8,502 nucleotides of DNA, from contig CABSNF010000079.1 in the NCBI GenBank assembly GCA_902478995.1, positions 1 through 8,502 on the forward strand. Reading direction: 5' to 3'. This document shows, piece after piece, positions 5,518 to 8,502 of the stretch. The notes below the pieces were generated by a model that searched no databases, was not told the origin of the DNA, and saw nothing but the letters and a program-made list of their open reading frames with translations. Numbering within the stretch: position 1 is the stretch's first letter; each line of letters starts with the position of its first letter. This DNA comes from an uncultured Collinsella sp. Its GTDB lineage: Bacteria; Actinomycetota; Coriobacteriia; Coriobacteriales; Coriobacteriaceae. The translations under genes and the position numbers were made by a program.

Positions 5518-7179
5518 ATGACCAAGCATGTGTTCGTAACCGGTGGCGTGGTTTCGTCCCTGGGCAAGGGTATCACCGCGGCCTCGCTGGGCCGTCTGCT
5601 CAAGTCGCGTGGCTACAAAGTAACGATGCAGAAGGCCGATCCGTATCTGAACGTCGACCCCGGTACCATGAGCCCCTTCCAGCATGGTGAGGTCTTCGTT
5701 ACCGAGGATGGTTACGAGTCCGACCTGGACCTGGGTCATTACGAGCGCTTTATTGATGAGAACCTGACCCGCGATTCCAACTTTACGACCGGCGCCATCT
5801 ATAAGAGCTTGATCGCCCGCGAGCGTCGCGGCGACTTTTTGGGCGGTACCGTGCAGGTGATTCCTCACGTCACCAATGCCATTAAGGACAAGTTCCGCCG
5901 CATCGAGGAGCAGACCGGCTCCGATGTAGTCATCACCGAGCTGGGCGGCACGATCGGCGACATCGAGTCCCAACCGTTTGTCGAGGCCATCCGTCAGTAC
6001 CGCAAGGAGGCCGGCCCCGAGAACGTCTGCTACATCCACGTGTCGCTCGTTCCCTATATCGCCGCCGCCCACGAGGTCAAGACCAAGCCCACGCAGCATT
6101 CCGTCAAGGAGCTCCGCAGCTTTGGCATCCAGCCCGATATCATCGTGCTGCGCTCCGACCACCATATCGATGACGCTATCCGCGGAAAGATCGCAAGCTT
6201 CTGCGACGTCGACACCGATTGTGTCTTTACCAACGAGGACTGCGCGAGCATTTACGATGTTCCGCAGCTGCTTGCCGAGCAGGACTTTGACCTGCGCATT
6301 TGCGAGCGCCTGGGTCTGGACCCGCGTGAGCGCGACATGAGCGAGTGGAACGAGTTCCTGCGCAAACAGAATCACGCCAACCATCACGCCGACAAGGTGA
6401 AGATTGCCGTCGTGGGTAAGTACACGCAGCTGCCCGATGCGTACCTGTCGGTTATCGAGGCCCTGCACCATGCGGGCGTCTTCTACGATCGCCATGTGGG
6501 CGTCCAGCTGGTCGACGGCGAGAGCCTCGACGAGCAGAATGTCTCCGAGGTTTTGGGCGACGCCTCGGGCATCCTGGTCCCTGGCGGCTTTGGCAAGCGC
6601 GCCCTGGAGGGCAAGATCCTCGCGGCCGAGTTTGCCCGTGAGCACAAGATTCCGTATCTGGGCATTTGCCTGGGTATGCAGGTGGCCGTGTGCGAATTTG
6701 CCCGCAACGTGGTCGGCCTTGCCGGCGCCAGCTCTTCCGAGTTCGATCCTGATGGCCCGTATAGTGTCATCGACCTGATGAGCTCGCAGGAGGACGTGAC
6801 CGAGAAGGGGGGCACCATGCGTCTGGGCGCCTATCCGTGCAAGCTTGCCGCCGATACCCTCGCGCGCGAGGCATATGGCGAGGAGCTCGTCTACGAGCGT
6901 CACCGTCACCGCTTTGAGTTCAACAACGCCTTCCGTGACCAGCTCGAGGGCGCTGGTCTGGTTATCTCGGGTCTTTCGCCCGACGAGCGCCTGGTCGAGA
7001 TGGTCGAGCTGCCGCGCGACGTGCATCCGTGGTATGTGGCAACCCAGGCTCATCCCGAGTTCAAGAGCCGCCCGACCAACCCGCAGCCGCTGTTCCGCGA
7101 GTTCGTGCGCGCCTCGATCGGCCAGCATGAGGGCGTCGATCGCTTGCAGGTGACGCCCAAGAACCTCGCTACGGACTAA
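5518..7179 (+). CDS. pyrG: CTP synthase
   Basis: A 553-residue two-domain enzyme that makes CTP from UTP, ATP and glutamine in the cytosol, the last step of de novo pyrimidine nucleotide synthesis. The N-terminal synthase domain (about residues 1-270) opens with the P-loop-like VTGGVVSSLGKGITAASLG (8-26) and continues with DPYLNVDPGTMSPFQHGEVF, ELGGTIGDIES and the UTP/CTP-site HEVKTKPTQHSVKELR region. The C-terminal class-I glutamine amidotransferase domain has the oxyanion glycines of VPGGFG, the nucleophile Cys384 in GICLGMQ, and the His512/Glu514 pair in HPEF. Full length and intact. The start at 5518 has AGG (5506-5508) 9 nt upstream. Its own promoter and a leader hairpin precede it, and xerD follows after 2 nt, so the two are cotranscribed. 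Confidence 0.97.
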   Translation: MTKHVFVTGGVVSSLGKGITAASLGRLLKSRGYKVTMQKADPYLNVDPGTMSPFQHGEVFVTEDGYESDLDLGHYERFIDENLTRDSNFTTGAIYKSLIARERRGDFLGGTVQVIPHVTNAIKDKFRRIEEQTGSDVVITELGGTIGDIESQPFVEAIRQYRKEAGPENVCYIHVSLVPYIAAAHEVKTKPTQHSVKELRSFGIQPDIIVLRSDHHIDDAIRGKIASFCDVDTDCVFTNEDCASIYDVPQLLAEQDFDLRICERLGLDPRERDMSEWNEFLRKQNHANHHADKVKIAVVGKYTQLPDAYLSVIEALHHAGVFYDRHVGVQLVDGESLDEQNVSEVLGDASGILVPGGFGKRALEGKILAAEFAREHKIPYLGICLGMQVAVCEFARNVVGLAGASSSEFDPDGPYSVIDLMSSQEDVTEKGGTMRLGAYPCKLAADTLAREAYGEELVYERHRHRFEFNNAFRDQLEGAGLVISGLSPDERLVEMVELPRDVHPWYVATQAHPEFKSRPTNPQPLFREFVRASIGQHEGVDRLQVTPKNLATD

Positions 7180-7181
7180 GG

Positions 7182-8123
7182 GTGCCGGCGAATAAGGAAC
7201 ATACCGAAGCTACTCCCTCGTCGCTCGCCGTGGCGGCGGGGGAGTATCTCGATTACCTCGCGGTCGAGCGGGGCTTGGCGCGCAACACGATTGCGGCCTA
7301 TCGTCGTGACCTGACGACGTACTGCGCCTATCTGGAGCGGGCTGACATCGCGTCTTTTGAAGAGGTGACCCGTCAGGTCGTGGAGGGCTTTGTTGCCGAT
7401 CGCCGCGACGGAGGCTATTCCGACGCCTCGGTGGAGCGCGCACTTGCTGCCGTGAAGGGTCTGCATGCCTTTTTGGTGCGCGATGGGGCCGTGGCCCAAA
7501 ACCCGACGGCGGCGTTGCGCCTGCCTAAAAAGGCTGAGCGTTTGCCGGAGTATCTATCGGTGGAGGATGTCTCGGCGCTGCTCGATCAAGACTTTCCCGA
7601 GGGCGAGATGGGACTGCGCGACCATGCCATCTTGGAAGTGCTCTACGGATGCGGTTTGCGTGTGAGTGAGCTGGTTGGGCTCGATGTGGGCGATATCCAT
7701 ATTGACGATGGCTTTGTACTCGTTCGCGGTAAGGGCTCAAAGGAACGCCTGTCCCCACTGGTGGGAAGCGCGGCGCGAGCTCTGACGCTCTATGTAACTG
7801 AGGGACGTTCTCGCTTGGCGGCCCATGCCCGCGGAACCGAGACCTCGGCGGTCTTTTTAAATAAGAACGGACGTCGCCTGTCGCGCCAGGCCGTGCATGC
7901 GATATGCGAGCGGTATGGGCGTCAGGTGGGGCTGGTGGGGCTCCATCCCCATACCTTGCGCCACTCCTTTGCCACCCACATGCTCGCGGGCGGTGCCGAC
8001 CTGCGTGTGCTGCAGGAGATTTTGGGCCATGCCGATATTTCGACCACGCAGGTCTACACGCATGTCGACCGAACACAACTGACCGAGGTCTATCTGGCGG
8101 CGCATCCGCTAGCACATCGCTAG
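7182..8123 (+). CDS. xerD: Site-specific tyrosine recombinase, XerD type
   Basis: A 313-residue tyrosine recombinase. The N-terminal SAM-like core-binding domain (about 18-100) is followed by a catalytic domain with the full set of active-site residues: Arg160 (CGLRVSEL), Lys184 (RGKGSKER), His257 and Arg260 (HPHTLRHSF), His283 (LGHADIS) and nucleophile Tyr292 (TQVYTHV). This class resolves chromosome dimers at dif with a partner Xer protein. The length and the position after pyrG, as in other Actinobacteria, favour housekeeping XerD over a phage integrase; XerC versus XerD cannot be settled from sequence alone. The GTG start at 7182 is 2 nt after the pyrG stop and has no spaced Shine-Dalgarno, so translation is probably coupled to pyrG. 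A later in-frame GTG at 7230 is possible but lacks a ribosome site too. Confidence 0.92.
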   Translation: MPANKEHTEATPSSLAVAAGEYLDYLAVERGLARNTIAAYRRDLTTYCAYLERADIASFEEVTRQVVEGFVADRRDGGYSDASVERALAAVKGLHAFLVRDGAVAQNPTAALRLPKKAERLPEYLSVEDVSALLDQDFPEGEMGLRDHAILEVLYGCGLRVSELVGLDVGDIHIDDGFVLVRGKGSKERLSPLVGSAARALTLYVTEGRSRLAAHARGTETSAVFLNKNGRRLSRQAVHAICERYGRQVGLVGLHPHTLRHSFATHMLAGGADLRVLQEILGHADISTTQVYTHVDRTQLTEVYLAAHPLAHR

Positions 8124-8158
8124 CACCTTGCTGACCTGCATATTTATAGGTATTTGGG

Positions 8159-8226
8159 GACGGGCCCCAGATTGCCGCGGCGTGCTTTTGCGCGCGCAGG
8201 GGCGATCTGGGGCCCGTCTCATTTTT
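8159..8226 (+). terminator. Very long-stem terminator of the pyrG-xerD unit
   Basis: An 18-bp stem (8159-8176 with 8201-8218, one G-T wobble) begins GACGGGCCCCAGA. Within its loop is a second 6-bp hairpin, GCGTGC-TTTT-GCGCGC (8180-8195). TCATTTTT follows (8219-8226). It is an effective intrinsic terminator. The stem is much longer than needed and begins within TTGGGGACGGG, which suggests a dispersed palindromic repeat that also serves as the terminator. Confidence 0.85.
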
Positions 8227-8350
8227 CGTCACTTGTCGTCGCGGTGGTGGACCGAATGTGCCTTGGGTGGGGGAGTTTGGGGGCGATGTGAACGGCATGT
8301 AAAGGGACGCAAAAATCGCCTCAAGGTCAACTTGAAGGTTGAGGTTGAAA

Positions 8351-8378
8351 GGCGGGGTGCCACAGGTGGCATCCCGCC
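8351..8378. repeat. 12-bp inverted repeat (hairpin)
   Basis: GGCGGGGTGCCA (8351-8362) pairs with TGGCATCCCGCC (8367-8378), with one G-T wobble and a CAGG loop. No T-run follows on either strand, so it is not a clear terminator. Confidence 0.55.
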
Positions 8379-8386
8379 GTTGCTGT

Positions 8387-8406
8387 AAACACAACATATT
8401 GTGTTT
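8387..8406. promoter_or_regulatory. Operator-like palindrome
   Basis: AAACACAA (8387-8394) and TTGTGTTT (8399-8406) form a perfect 8-bp inverted repeat around CATA. The heptamer AACATAT recurs at 8393-8399 and 8410-8416, 17 bp apart. The AT-rich palindrome in GC-rich DNA resembles a dimeric regulator site for a gene beyond the contig end; the regulator is unknown. Confidence 0.35.
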
Positions 8407-8467
8407 TCGAACATATGCTTGGGGGTGTTTTGCGATATATGGTGGGTGGAGTGGTGGGGCGGGATGG

Positions 8468-8502
8468 CTGTCTCTTATGCACATCTGACGCTGCCGACGA
8501 AG
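8468..8502. other. Nextera/Tn5 sequencing adapter (not genomic)
   Basis: CTGTCTCTTATGCACATCT (8468-8486) equals the 19-bp Tn5 mosaic end except G for A at 8479. GACGCTGCCGACGA (8487-8500) is the reverse complement of the Nextera read-1 adapter tail. The final AG (8501-8502) lies where an index would begin. Untrimmed adapter at a contig end; on the minus strand it encodes the tell-tale peptide MCIRDS. Confidence 0.97.

Larger units (their letters stand above)
8227..8467. other. Non-coding region at the contig end
   Basis: No credible gene is seen in these 241 bases. The open frames crossing it have no ribosome site or recognisable product. It holds the inverted repeats listed separately, a repeat cluster at 8319-8344, and a G-rich tract (8417-8467) running into adapter sequence. 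It may be the upstream region of a gene lost beyond the contig end. Confidence 0.55.

Noticed and set aside
5329..7128. A 599-codon minus-strand open frame opposite pyrG
   Set aside because: It mirrors pyrG almost exactly. GC-ending codons leave the antisense frame free of stops; the product is not recognisable and has no ribosome site.
7525..8484. A 319-codon minus-strand open frame beginning MCIRDS
   Set aside because: Its start lies in Nextera adapter sequence and the rest is antisense to xerD.

Overview
The window reads as chromosomal DNA from a high-GC Gram-positive of the Coriobacteriia, most likely Collinsella or a close relative. This is inferred from protein character, the strong GC-ending codon preference of the arc and pyrG genes, and the pyrG-xerD neighbourhood typical of Actinobacteria; it was not confirmed by a search. 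All genes lie on the + strand. The last ~35 bases are not genomic: they match the reverse complement of the Nextera/Tn5 read-1 adapter, so biological sequence ends at about 8467.

Region 1 (1-2781) is the end of an arginine deiminase (ADI) cluster: the last 17 codons of arginine deiminase (arcA), a complete catabolic ornithine carbamoyltransferase (arcB), and a YfcC-family carrier that is probably the arginine/ornithine antiporter (arcD). Together they import arginine, convert it to citrulline, phosphorolyse it to ornithine and carbamoyl phosphate, and export ornithine. Carbamate kinase (arcC), which would make the ATP, is not in the window. The arcA-arcB and arcB-arcD gaps both carry strong RNA hairpins, suggesting the genes are not expressed at equal levels.

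Region 2 (2782-3238) is a 457-nt gap packed with structure: a foldable ~100-nt segment with competing pairings after arcD, a terminator, another perfect 12-bp hairpin, and a ~100-bp MITE-like palindromic element with perfect 15-bp terminal inverted repeats and a matching 5-bp flank on each side. It ends with a -10 box for the next gene.

Region 3 (3239-5396) holds a DUF1846/UPF0371 protein of unknown function with its own promoter and terminator. After it comes a small winged-helix DNA-binding protein with a ~110-nt leader containing a possible 17-codon upstream ORF, and another textbook terminator.

Region 4 (5397-8226) is pyrG (CTP synthase) followed two bases later by a XerD-type tyrosine recombinase, closed by a very long stem terminator. 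The pyrG leader has a run of C at the predicted transcription start that pairs with a sequence just upstream of the ribosome binding site. That arrangement resembles the CTP-sensing start-site switch of enterobacterial pyrC and is the most testable regulatory idea here.

Region 5 (8227-8467) has no credible gene but holds several inverted repeats before the adapter. I see no clearly new multi-gene system; the novelty is in the non-coding structures.
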